This document shows, one piece after another, positions 54,135-62,074 of a stretch of 64,000 nucleotides of DNA (positions within the stretch are counted from its first letter, which is position 1; each line of letters opens with the position of its first letter). Made by a program: the position numbers and the translations under genes. The stretch lies in the NCBI GenBank assembly GCA_023475225.1, contig JAMCVK010000002.1, forward strand, positions 1 to 64,000. The letters run 5' to 3'. The stretch comes from Chloroflexota bacterium. GTDB lineage: Bacteria > Chloroflexota > UBA6077 > FW602-bin22 > JAMCVK01. The notes beneath the pieces are model-generated. The model saw only the letters and a program-made list of their open reading frames with translations. It searched no databases and was not told the DNA's origin.

Positions 54135-54296
54135 CTACCGTTTAAGAGCATCTAAATATTCCGGCAGGCGCTCTACTACTGGCCCCATCAGGAAAAGCAG
54201 GATGAGGACAACGATAGCCGTCAGGATCAATACCAGGATATGATCGATCACCCGGTCAGAGATGGTCTTTTTCATTAGGTCAAACTCCTTGTTCAT
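54135..54296 (-). CDS. small single-span membrane protein (53 aa)
   Basis: 53 residues. A charged N-terminus is followed by one hydrophobic helix (I-L-V-L-I-L-T-A-I-V-V-L-I-L-L-F). GGAGGG is 3 bases upstream of the ATG. Its start overlaps the end of the zinc-ribbon gene by 17 bases, so both are one unit. Function unknown. Such small proteins are often missed. Confidence 0.65.
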   Translation of the reverse strand: MNKEFDLMKKTISDRVIDHILVLILTAIVVLILLFLMGPVVERLPEYLDALKR

Positions 54297-54516
54297 TTCC
54301 CTCCGTTCGACCAAAAAAGGCCCGAATGTCAAAGAGAAATTCCCTCTCGGCACCGCATTGCAAACAGACAACGCGAAGGAGGTCATAAGGGCCCTCCAGC
54401 AGGAGGCTCTGGTGCTGCAACTTGTAACGACTACCACAAGCGCATCTTTGACTGGCTATATAATGATATTCCTCAGAGATGCTCTTGACCGGGATGGCTC
54501 CGGCGATGTCAGCCAT
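54280..54516 (-). CDS. small zinc-ribbon protein
   Basis: About 78 residues. Two Cys-x-Cys/Cys-x-x-Cys pairs (C-A-C-G-S-R-Y and C-L-Q-C-G-A) suggest a zinc ribbon, followed by an aromatic D-I-R-A-F-F-G-R. No function recognised. It overlaps the single-span membrane protein gene downstream. The start at 54516 is the second ATG in the frame. Confidence 0.6.
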   Translation of the reverse strand: MADIAGAIPVKSISEEYHYIASQRCACGSRYKLQHQSLLLEGPYDLLRVVCLQCGAEREFLFDIRAFFGRTEGNEQGV

Positions 54517-54591
54517 CACTACCACTCCGCCCTTTCGTCAGCACTGCTCTGCAGTCACTGACTATCGAGGGGCAAAGCCCCTGATTGTATC

Positions 54592-55875
54592 TCACCTAAG
54601 CCTGTATCTCGGCTCTCTGACCAACCACACCATACACGTGAAGCCGATTAAGTTAACGATCAGAGCCGCTAAGAAGAGAAGCCTGTAGCTGAGTAGATCA
54701 GCGATCAAACCACCGATGAGAGGAGCGGCCACCATAAAAGGCGCCATCACCGTGTTGGTTAAGGCCACATAGTGTAGACGATCTGCTGAGTTGGCAAATT
54801 CGATGGGAAGATTGGGATCGGAGACATAGTAACCAGCTATGGCCAAACCGACGAAAACGAAGGAGAGCTGAAACCAGACAAGCGATGGGGCCAACAAGGC
54901 CACTAAGGCCGCCAGGCCAACGCATAACCCGGCCAGCTCATTGACTATCTTATAACCACGTCTATCAGCTAAGGCCCCCCAGGCGAGATTGGCTATCGTT
55001 TGGCTCCCCAACATAATGGAGGTGAAAGTGGCCGCCTCCTGGTCCCCCACCCCCCATTCTCTGATGGCAAAAAGGGCCAGGAAGCCGATGGCCATAGTGC
55101 CGAGAGTCAAAACAATTCGGAAGATGAGAAAGCGGGTGTAAGCCCGATCCTTTCGCAGAATAGCCGGCAAGCCAGCCACATACTCCTGAAACGGCAGGGC
55201 CTTCCTTACCCCTTTAGCCTGGCGCTCCTTGGTCAGACCCAGAAAGGTCAAGGAGATGGTAGTGAAGAAAAGGGCCAGGGAGAAATAAATAACAAAATTG
55301 AGCGGAAAAGGATACTCTCTCAGAATAGGGCCGCTGATGAATAGGGCCACGGCGCTGATCGCTCCTCCTAAGAAAGCTGCTAGCCCGAAGAAGCGACCCC
55401 TCAATCGTCCAGGAATCACCCGGGTAATCATATCCATCCAGGCCGGCATGCTCAGCCCCCCACTGAGACGGAAGATGCCAAAGAAAATGAAGAAGAGCAC
55501 AAGAGTCAGCGTTGGATGAGATACGGACAGAAAGGCTGTAGCGATAACCATCAATATAAGGGCCAGACGACCTGGCAGCGCGGTCTTAATGATAAATAAC
55601 CTCTTGGTCGGCAACTGCTGCACGTAATTGGCCGCGGCCAACTGGGGTAGAGCCCAAGCAACGGTGACCATCGCTGGAACCGCACCGATGACCAGATTAG
55701 AGTTGATGAGATGGGCAACAAAGACGGTCAAGATGGTTGGTGGAGAGACAAAGGCGAAACCCAACCAAAAGAGGGTGCCATCTGTAAGATTGACCAAGAA
55801 GTTCCAGCGGTCATCTGCCCCAGGTTTCCGCATTTGAACAGGCTCTAGCGGGGGAGAAGGAAGTCCTCTCAACAA
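54592..55875 (-). CDS. MFS transporter
   Basis: 427 residues, about 12 membrane segments. Family loop G-A-L-A-D-R-R-G in the second half, and R-G-R-F-F-G-L-A-A-F. AGGAGG lies 7 bases before the TTG at 55875, which I take as the start. The next ATG at 55833 has no ribosome site. Substrate unknown. It runs 11 bases after the antiporter gene and is probably co-transcribed with it. Confidence 0.85.
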   Translation of the reverse strand: MLRGLPSPPLEPVQMRKPGADDRWNFLVNLTDGTLFWLGFAFVSPPTILTVFVAHLINSNLVIGAVPAMVTVAWALPQLAAANYVQQLPTKRLFIIKTALPGRLALILMVIATAFLSVSHPTLTLVLFFIFFGIFRLSGGLSMPAWMDMITRVIPGRLRGRFFGLAAFLGGAISAVALFISGPILREYPFPLNFVIYFSLALFFTTISLTFLGLTKERQAKGVRKALPFQEYVAGLPAILRKDRAYTRFLIFRIVLTLGTMAIGFLALFAIREWGVGDQEAATFTSIMLGSQTIANLAWGALADRRGYKIVNELAGLCVGLAALVALLAPSLVWFQLSFVFVGLAIAGYYVSDPNLPIEFANSADRLHYVALTNTVMAPFMVAAPLIGGLIADLLSYRLLFLAALIVNLIGFTCMVWLVREPRYRLR

Positions 55876-55886
55876 AATAACGCCTC

Positions 55887-57593
55887 CTACGTTTCAGTGC
55901 GGTAATGATCCATTCGAAGACGATTGACCAGAGATTGGCTCTCCGGACCGGAGACACCGAAGCGGTGTAGAGTATGGCGGATCATCTCTAGGGCAGCCTC
56001 AAATTTGGGATGCACCATCTCCACCATCCCACTTTTGCACAATGGCTCAAGAACTGCAACATGCTCAGCGCGGGCGATGATGTCCAACTTTGGATTGAGA
56101 CGCAAGGCATTCCTGATTACCAGGTCGGTGGCGATGGGGTCAGGCAAAGCCACAGCCAACAATTTGGCCTTGGGCAGACTAGTTTGAGCGAGCACCCTCT
56201 CGTTCGCAGCATCACCATAAATGCACGGAACCCCCCGCTCGCGCAGCTCAGCCAACACATAGGGATCGTAGTCGATAACCAGGTATTTGAACTTTCGTAC
56301 ATCCAAAATGGCGGCCAGGTGACGACCAACGTCGCCATATCCACAAATGACGACGTGCTGCGATAGTCCAGCAGGCGGGACATCCAGGTACAACGCCGGA
56401 TTCTCAACCGCCAGGCGGGTAAGAACAGGCGTTCTCTCCAACATGGCCAGCAGTCTGGGCCCCAGGGAGATAGATAAGGGCGTCAGCAGGATAGTAATCA
56501 GTGCCCCAGCCAGCGTCAAGGAATAGATGTAGTCCGGCAGAATACCTTCATCCACGCCCAATCTGGCCAGGACGAAGGAGAACTCCCCTATTTGCACCAG
56601 TCCCAACCCAACGTAGATAGCTGTTTTGGACGAATAGCCGAAGCCGGCGGTGAGCAAGGAACAAATAAGGAACTTGCCCAAGACTATAGCCAATACCATT
56701 ACTATAACCAACCCTATATTTTGACCGATGAAAAGAGGATTGATCAACATCCCTATGGCCACGAAAAACAGGACCGAGAACAGGTCTCGCAGTGGTAGGA
56801 CTTCGGCCAGAATCTGGTGACTGAAGTCAGATTCTGAGACGATCAGTCCGGCGATGAAGGCACCAAAGGCGAGGGTGAGCCCAAAGAGATAGGTGCCGAC
56901 CGCCGCCCCCAGGGCGAGACAGACAATGGTGAGCAGAAAGAGCTCCCTTGACTTGGTGGCCGCAATCCTGAAGAGCAAGCGGGGAACCAGGTAGGTGCCC
57001 AAATAATAGGTCGCGGCCAGAAAAAGAGCCGCCTTAGTGACAGCCAAGAGCAGCGTTACAGGGAGATTGTCTGCAGCCTGGGCCATCTCCGGCAGCAATA
57101 CCATCATCGGTACCACGCTCAAATCCTGCACGATCAGAAGCCCCAGCATAATTCGACCATGAACGGTGTCCAGCTCTCCTCGCTCCATCAGTAATTTGAG
57201 TACGACCATCGTGCTGGAAAGGGCAATAAGACTGCCAAAGAAAGCCGCCTGGGGCATGTCCCATCCGAAGTATTGACCAATGGCCAAGCCGAGAGCGATG
57301 GTAAGCAGAATCTGGGCGATGCCCCCGAAGATGGCCACCCTTTGGACACGTTTAAGCTGGGTCAGAGAGAACTCGACCCCAAGGGCAAACATAAGAAAGA
57401 TAACACCGATTTCGGCCAACACCCTTACCCGGTCCACATCACCGACCAGTCGCAGCGTAAATGGGCCAATGGCCATGCCAGCCAGCAGATAGCCAATGAT
57501 TGCCGATTGTCCGAGCCGGACAGCTATAGCGCCGCCAGCCAATGCGGCCAAAAAGGCCAGGGCAAGATCCGAGATCAGCCCCAGTTCAGCCAA
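55887..57593 (-). CDS. CPA2-type cation/proton antiporter with TrkA-N domain
   Basis: 568 residues: about 12 membrane segments (residues 1-390) and then a TrkA-N nucleotide-binding domain (V-I-C-G-Y-G-D-V-G-R-H-L). It resembles KefB/KefC-like K+/H+ or Na+/H+ antiporters. The start is TTG with GGGGAGG upstream. A terminator-like hairpin lies in its leader. The MFS gene follows within the same transcript. Confidence 0.9.
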   Translation of the reverse strand: MAELGLISDLALAFLAALAGGAIAVRLGQSAIIGYLLAGMAIGPFTLRLVGDVDRVRVLAEIGVIFLMFALGVEFSLTQLKRVQRVAIFGGIAQILLTIALGLAIGQYFGWDMPQAAFFGSLIALSSTMVVLKLLMERGELDTVHGRIMLGLLIVQDLSVVPMMVLLPEMAQAADNLPVTLLLAVTKAALFLAATYYLGTYLVPRLLFRIAATKSRELFLLTIVCLALGAAVGTYLFGLTLAFGAFIAGLIVSESDFSHQILAEVLPLRDLFSVLFFVAIGMLINPLFIGQNIGLVIVMVLAIVLGKFLICSLLTAGFGYSSKTAIYVGLGLVQIGEFSFVLARLGVDEGILPDYIYSLTLAGALITILLTPLSISLGPRLLAMLERTPVLTRLAVENPALYLDVPPAGLSQHVVICGYGDVGRHLAAILDVRKFKYLVIDYDPYVLAELRERGVPCIYGDAANERVLAQTSLPKAKLLAVALPDPIATDLVIRNALRLNPKLDIIARAEHVAVLEPLCKSGMVEMVHPKFEAALEMIRHTLHRFGVSGPESQSLVNRLRMDHYRTET

Positions 57594-57670
57594 GAGGATA
57601 CCTCCCCGCTTCGTCGAGAGACCGTGGACCCAAGATGACCCAGGTGGCGTAACCCAAATCCACAGAGGAT

Positions 57671-57706
57671 AAAAAAGCCACTTCGCAAATAGGTGAGAAG
57701 TAGCTT
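57671..57706 (-). terminator. terminator-like hairpin in the antiporter leader
   Basis: On the minus strand, AAGCTACTTC and GAAGTGGCTT pair with one mismatch around a 12-base loop and are followed by a run of T's. It lies between the promoter (57777-57749) and the antiporter start (57593). It is either an attenuator or the end of a small RNA of about 75 bases. Confidence 0.6.
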
Positions 57707-57748
57707 CACTTTCCGCTCAGAAAAATAACCTGTCTGCTAACTACCACT

Positions 57749-57777
57749 ATCATAGCCGCTTTCGAATGGGTAGTCAA
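57749..57777 (-). promoter_or_regulatory. sigma70 promoter upstream of the antiporter
   Basis: TTGACT (57777-57772) and TATGAT (57754-57749), 17-base spacer, minus strand. Divergent from the tandem promoters of the importer operon, whose -35 box begins only 27 bases away. Confidence 0.65.
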
Positions 57778-57803
57778 TGCGCTGCGCTCGTTCGCTAAGA
57801 GAT

Positions 57804-57833
57804 TTGACATTTTCCTGAATCCTATGTAATAAT
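57804..57833 (+). promoter_or_regulatory. promoter P1 of the importer operon
   Basis: TTGACA (57804-57809) with AATAAT (57828-57833), 18 bases apart, preceded by TG. It is the first of two similar promoters. Confidence 0.55.
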
Positions 57834-57880
57834 CACGGCGGTGATGAGGCGGTGTGTTACATCTATCGAAACCCGTCGAT

Positions 57881-57909
57881 TTGACTTTTTCCTGGGGCCT
57901 ATGCATAAT
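57881..57909 (+). promoter_or_regulatory. promoter P2 of the importer operon
   Basis: TTGACT (57881-57886) and CATAAT (57904-57909), 17 bases apart. The surrounding about 31 bases repeat those of P1 (A-T-T-T-G-A-C, T-T-T-T-C-C-T-G, C-C-T-A-T-G), offset by 77 bases, so one promoter arose by local duplication. Confidence 0.55.
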
Positions 57910-57990
57910 GAGGTGGTAGGTTATGGCTATGGAGATCCATCGATAAGGGGGTGGGAGACGGTTTTGTCAGGCGATAGAGGAAGGAGGTGC

Positions 57991-58008
57991 ATGGTCGCAA
58001 GACGATAG
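57991..58008 (+). other. possible 5-codon ORF with strong ribosome site
   Basis: AAGGAGG is followed 3 bases later by ATG and then four codons (GTC GCA AGA CGA) and TAG. It sits in the leader of the importer operon, 160 bases before the substrate-binding protein gene. It could be a leader peptide or an accident of sequence. Confidence 0.3.
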
Positions 58009-58168
58009 TTAGATCCCTGGAGAAGGATCCTTTGGAGTGGATGATTTGATGAAGCGAGTGTTCTTGCGAAGGAAGCCTTGATTCTGGAATGTGGGGGCTG
58101 GTGGAGATATTGAGGATCACCGCCCTCTGATTTTGCCTAAGTTTACTAATAAGGAGGAAGGGGATATT

Positions 58169-59254
58169 ATGGCAAAGCGAAACGTGGATGCCTTGTGGTC
58201 CAACTCCATGACCAGACGTGATTTTCTGAAGACTGGTCTGGTGGCTGGGACGACCCTGGTGAGCATCTCGGCGTTGGGAAGCCTGGCAGCTGGCTGTGCC
58301 CCGGCAGCGCCCAAGGCGTTAGAGCGCATCACTGTTCAGCTGCTCTGGATCAAGAACGTTGAATTCGGCGGTTATTGGGCGGCGATTGATAAAGGGTACT
58401 ACAAGGAAGAGGGGCTGGACGTCATCATCCTACCCGGTGGACCGCAAGTGGACGTCTTGCCACTCATCTCAGCAGGCACCTCACCTATCGGACTACATGG
58501 TGGGGCTGACCGTTTCATCATGTCGGTCGTTGACCAGGGAATGCCGCTGAGGTGCTTTGCGACCAACTTTCAAAAGGCACCCTCAGCCCTGATGAGCCTG
58601 CCAGAGAAGCCGATTACGAAGCCGGCGGACCTCATCGGCAAGAAGATCGGTCTCCAGACGGGGGCACGTGGTCCCTTCAGCACCATTCTGGCCATCCACA
58701 AGATCCCGCCGGAGAAGGTGGAGATCGTGCCAGTGGGCTTTGATCCAACCCCGCTCTTGACCAAGCAGTGCGACGCCTACTGGTGTTATGCCACCAACCA
58801 GCCATATATGCTGAAGGAGAAGGGCATCAATCCTGTCGTTTGGCCCTCCTACGATGCCGGCTACAAGTTCTACGGCAACATCTGCATCGCCCAGCCCAAG
58901 ACCCTGGAGAAGAACGAGGACATGCTGGTCAGATGGCTGCGGGCGTCGATCAAGGGTTGGGAATACAACAATGCTCACCTGGAAGAGATAGCCAAGCTGA
59001 CCGTGGAGAAGTATGGGCAGGAAGGGTTGAGCCTCCAGCAGCAGATCTGGGAGAACGAGGCCCAGCTGCCTTACACTGAGTCGCCCTTGACCAAGCAGAA
59101 GGGACTCTTCTGGATGGACCCAAAGGTCTGGCAGGAAGGGATCGAGCTGCTCGTTGACACGGGGCAGTTGAAGAAGAAGGACGCTAAGGTTGACGACCTG
59201 ATCACACTGGAGGTTCTGGAGAAGGCCTACGGCGGGAAGACGCATCTTCTGTAG
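58169..59254 (+). CDS. ABC transporter substrate-binding lipoprotein, NMT1/THI5-like
   Basis: 361 residues. Twin-arginine-like start (T-R-R-D-F-L-K-T-G) plus a lipobox (L-A-A-G-C), so it is exported folded and lipid-anchored. The NMT1 pattern is visible: V-Q-L-L-W-I-K-N-V-E-F-G-G-Y-W-A-A, Y-Y-K-E-E-G-L-D-V, G-K-K-I-G-L-Q-T. The family binds thiamin precursors, riboflavin-like compounds, nucleobases or aliphatic sulfonates. GGAGG upstream of the ATG at 58169. It is first in the operon with ATPase, two permeases, an amidohydrolase and PNP, which favours a nucleobase or nucleoside ligand. Confidence 0.88.
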   Translation: MAKRNVDALWSNSMTRRDFLKTGLVAGTTLVSISALGSLAAGCAPAAPKALERITVQLLWIKNVEFGGYWAAIDKGYYKEEGLDVIILPGGPQVDVLPLISAGTSPIGLHGGADRFIMSVVDQGMPLRCFATNFQKAPSALMSLPEKPITKPADLIGKKIGLQTGARGPFSTILAIHKIPPEKVEIVPVGFDPTPLLTKQCDAYWCYATNQPYMLKEKGINPVVWPSYDAGYKFYGNICIAQPKTLEKNEDMLVRWLRASIKGWEYNNAHLEEIAKLTVEKYGQEGLSLQQQIWENEAQLPYTESPLTKQKGLFWMDPKVWQEGIELLVDTGQLKKKDAKVDDLITLEVLEKAYGGKTHLL

Positions 59255-59264
59255 TAAAAATTAG

Positions 59265-59306
59265 GCTGTGGTTGGGCGGCTGTCGCCGCCCAACCACAGC
59301 ATTTTT
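59265..59306 (+). terminator. intrinsic hairpin between SBP and ATPase genes
   Basis: A perfect 16-bp stem (GCTGTGGTTGGGCGGC and its complement) around a TGTC loop, followed by ATTTTTC. Within an operon it would lower transcription of the downstream genes and leave more binding protein than transporter. Confidence 0.85.
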
Positions 59307-59363
59307 CTGGCAAGAATACAGGATAATAGTTACTTATAGTTACTTATTGAGGATAGAAAATTG

Positions 59364-60179
59364 ATGAAGGGTATATTACCTAGTATTCAACTAAAGAATG
59401 TTACCAAGCAATTTAAGTTATCGGCCGGCATGCTGACAGCTGTTCAAGATATCACTTTTGAAGTGCGGCAAAACGAGTTCGTCTCCCTGATTGGACCATC
59501 CGGCTGTGGTAAATCGACCATCCTGCGTCTGGTCGCAGACATCCTGCCGCCCACCAAAGGTGAAATTCACATCAATGGGCAGACGCCGGAAGAGGCGCGC
59601 AATAATCGTGTCTTCGGATTTGTCTTCCAAGACCCGATCCTGTTACCCTGGCGAAATGTGCTCGAGAATGTTCGTCTGCCTTTACAGGTAGTTAGGCCGG
59701 CTGATCGTTCCCTCTATGAGAAGCCGAAGCAACTGCTGGAGCTGGTGGGACTGGTTGGCTTTGAGAGTGCCAATCCCTGGCAGCTCTCTGGCGGGATGAA
59801 GCAGAGGGTGGCCATCGCCCGAGCCCTGGTGTTGAATCCAGCAGTGCTCCTGCTGGACGAGCCCTTTGGAGCCCTGGATGAGATAACCAGACAGCGGATG
59901 AACGTTGAATTGCTGCGGATTTGGAAGGAGAGCGCTACCACGGCCCTCCTGGTTACCCATAGCATCCCTGAGGCAGTGTTTCTCTCCGATCGGGTGCTGG
60001 TGATGACCCCTCGTCCTGGGCAGATCAAGGCTGCGTTGAATATCGATCTACCTCGACCAAGAACGCTTGAGATGCTGCGCAGCAGGGAATGCTTCGAGTA
60101 TACCAATGCAGTCACAGAGGCCCTTTACGAAGCACCCAAGACAGAAGAGCTGGCCCCCCTCAGCGCGGAGGTGGGATAA
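59364..60179 (+). CDS. ABC transporter ATP-binding protein (TauB/SsuB/ThiZ type)
   Basis: 271 residues. Walker A G-P-S-G-C-G-K-S-T, Q-loop F-V-F-Q-D, signature L-S-G-G-M-K-Q-R, Walker B L-L-L-D-E-P-F-G-A-L-D and H-loop T-H-S-I-P-E. Powers the importer. Start ATG at 59364 with GAGG upstream, or TTG at 59361. About 110 bases after the binding-protein gene, beyond the hairpin. Confidence 0.94.
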   Translation: MKGILPSIQLKNVTKQFKLSAGMLTAVQDITFEVRQNEFVSLIGPSGCGKSTILRLVADILPPTKGEIHINGQTPEEARNNRVFGFVFQDPILLPWRNVLENVRLPLQVVRPADRSLYEKPKQLLELVGLVGFESANPWQLSGGMKQRVAIARALVLNPAVLLLDEPFGALDEITRQRMNVELLRIWKESATTALLVTHSIPEAVFLSDRVLVMTPRPGQIKAALNIDLPRPRTLEMLRSRECFEYTNAVTEALYEAPKTEELAPLSAEVG

Positions 60180-60245
60180 GGGTGACCAAATAAGAGATCG
60201 AAGATTCTTTGAAAAGAGGGCTTAAGGGCAGGAGTAGGCAGCTTT

Positions 60246-61046
60246 ATGAAACGAAAGTTACGAAGAATTGTGCGGGCCTACGGGCCAACAGCAATCTTCT
60301 TTATCACCCTTGTTTTCCTCTGCGAGGCGGTTAATAGGATCCTTAATATTCCCAGTTTTGTGGTACCGGCTCCTTCAGCTATATTAGAGGCATTTCTGCG
60401 GGCGCAGCACATCTTCTTTAAAGCTGCTCAACCCACCTTATACGAGGCAGCCGTAGGCTTCATCATCGGTAACGGTGTGGCCATCTCCCTGGCCCTTATG
60501 TTCGTTCGTTCGCCGCTGATTGAAGATGCCTTTTACCGGGTAGCCGTTGTTCTCCATTCCGTTCCCATGCTGGCTATCGCCCCTCTGCTGGTCATCTGGT
60601 TGGGAAATGGTTATGAGCCCAAGATCGCTATCGCCGCCATAGCCTGCTTCTTCACGACCCTGGTCAATACGGTTAAGGGCTTGAAATCGGTGAACCCACA
60701 AGCTTTGGAAATGATGCACGTTTTGGCCGCCGGCGAATGGGATGTGTTTCGCATGATCCGTTTCCCCTCCTCTCTGCCTTATCTTTTTGCTGCTTTGAAG
60801 ATCGCCGCAGCGGCCTCTATCCTCGGAGCCATCATCGGCGAATGGATTGGCTCAGAATCTGGTATCGGTTTTGTCATCTTGTGGTCGATGTTCTCTTTCG
60901 ATATCCCCCGCCTGTGGGCGGTGATGATATTCAGTGCTCTTATCGCCATAGTCGGTTTTCTTTTGGTCGGCGTCGTGGAGCGCATCGTCGTTCCATGGCA
61001 TGAATCGGCCCTCGAGGCCGAATACCGTGAGGCGGCTGAGGAATAA
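60246..61046 (+). CDS. ABC transporter permease 1 (TauC/SsuC/ThiX type)
   Basis: 266 residues, about six membrane segments. EAA-type loop E-M-M-H-V-L-A-A-G-E-W-D-V-F. Paralogue of the next gene, with shared blocks N-T-[V/L]-K-G-L-[K/R]-S-V-N and V-P-W-H-E-S. The pair probably forms a heterodimeric channel. Confidence 0.93.
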   Translation: MKRKLRRIVRAYGPTAIFFITLVFLCEAVNRILNIPSFVVPAPSAILEAFLRAQHIFFKAAQPTLYEAAVGFIIGNGVAISLALMFVRSPLIEDAFYRVAVVLHSVPMLAIAPLLVIWLGNGYEPKIAIAAIACFFTTLVNTVKGLKSVNPQALEMMHVLAAGEWDVFRMIRFPSSLPYLFAALKIAAAASILGAIIGEWIGSESGIGFVILWSMFSFDIPRLWAVMIFSALIAIVGFLLVGVVERIVVPWHESALEAEYREAAEE

Positions 61047-61116
61047 TCCTGCAGCTGCCTCCGCATCGGAGTTTGAAGGTGAATAACGAAGCAGTCTTTT
61101 GGAGGATAGCCTCTCA

Positions 61117-61962
61117 ATGACGGAAGTGCTGACAGAGCAAGAGGTAACAACAGGGCAAACGCTGGCCATACAGCCTGCGCCGCCAAAAAAGCCATTGCTG
61201 GCCAGGTTGAGCGGTGGGCTGCTCAGCGTCACGGGTTTAATAGCTGTGGTAGTGGTCTGGCAGGCATTGACCATGGTCTTTGATGTCCCTCAGTACTTGC
61301 TTCCTGCGCCGAGTCGCATCGGGCAATCCCTGTTTAACGAGTGGGACATATATCAGTATAACCTTGTGCCAACCGTAATCGAGGCCATAGGAGGGTTCAT
61401 CATTGGTAATGGAGTGGCCTTCATTATGGCTTTCGCCTTCACGCGCTCACAGACCATCGAGAATACGTTTCTCCCCTTCGCCGTGGCCCTGCGCAGCACA
61501 CCCATCGTTGCCATAACGCCGCTGATAACCTTGATGCTGGGTCGCGGTTATGTGACGACGATAACCATAGCGGCTATGATTTGCTTCTTTCCCACCTTGG
61601 TGAATACGCTGAAGGGTCTACGGTCGGTCAACATGCAGGCTCTGGAGATGATGCGCGTTTTAGCTGCCGGCGAGTGGGACCTCTTCTGGAAGATACGTTT
61701 CCCCACCTCGCTGCCCTATGTCTTCTCCGCCCTGCGCATAACGGCTACAGCCTCTGTCCTGGGGGCAATGGTCGCCGAATGGTTGGCCGCGGATAGGGGC
61801 TTGGGTTTTCTTATCCTGGATGCCAGCTTCAGGGTGCGGATTCCGCTTGTGTGGGGGGGCATAGTCATTACCACTACTCTCGCTGTACTGGCCTTTACCC
61901 TCGTTGGCTTCATTGAGAATAAAGTGATCCCTTGGCATGAGTCGGTCCGTGCTGAGGAATAG
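61117..61962 (+). CDS. ABC transporter permease 2 (TauC/SsuC/ThiX type)
   Basis: 281 residues. Same fold as permease 1, with E-M-M-R-V-L-A-A-G-E-W-D-L-F and a longer charged N-terminus. GGAGG at about 61101 precedes the ATG at 61117 by about 11 bases; an in-frame TTG at 61099 is an unlikely start. The next gene starts about 110 bases on. Confidence 0.93.
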   Translation: MTEVLTEQEVTTGQTLAIQPAPPKKPLLARLSGGLLSVTGLIAVVVVWQALTMVFDVPQYLLPAPSRIGQSLFNEWDIYQYNLVPTVIEAIGGFIIGNGVAFIMAFAFTRSQTIENTFLPFAVALRSTPIVAITPLITLMLGRGYVTTITIAAMICFFPTLVNTLKGLRSVNMQALEMMRVLAAGEWDLFWKIRFPTSLPYVFSALRITATASVLGAMVAEWLAADRGLGFLILDASFRVRIPLVWGGIVITTTLAVLAFTLVGFIENKVIPWHESVRAEE

Positions 61963-62074
61963 ATGAGTCAGCCTGCCCACAGCGCATAGGTAGGCACCTC
62001 GCACTTCGCCGGGTTGAAACATCCCTGAGAGCTGGACTACGGCCCTTCAGAATCTTCTGCAGGAGAGGTATGGG

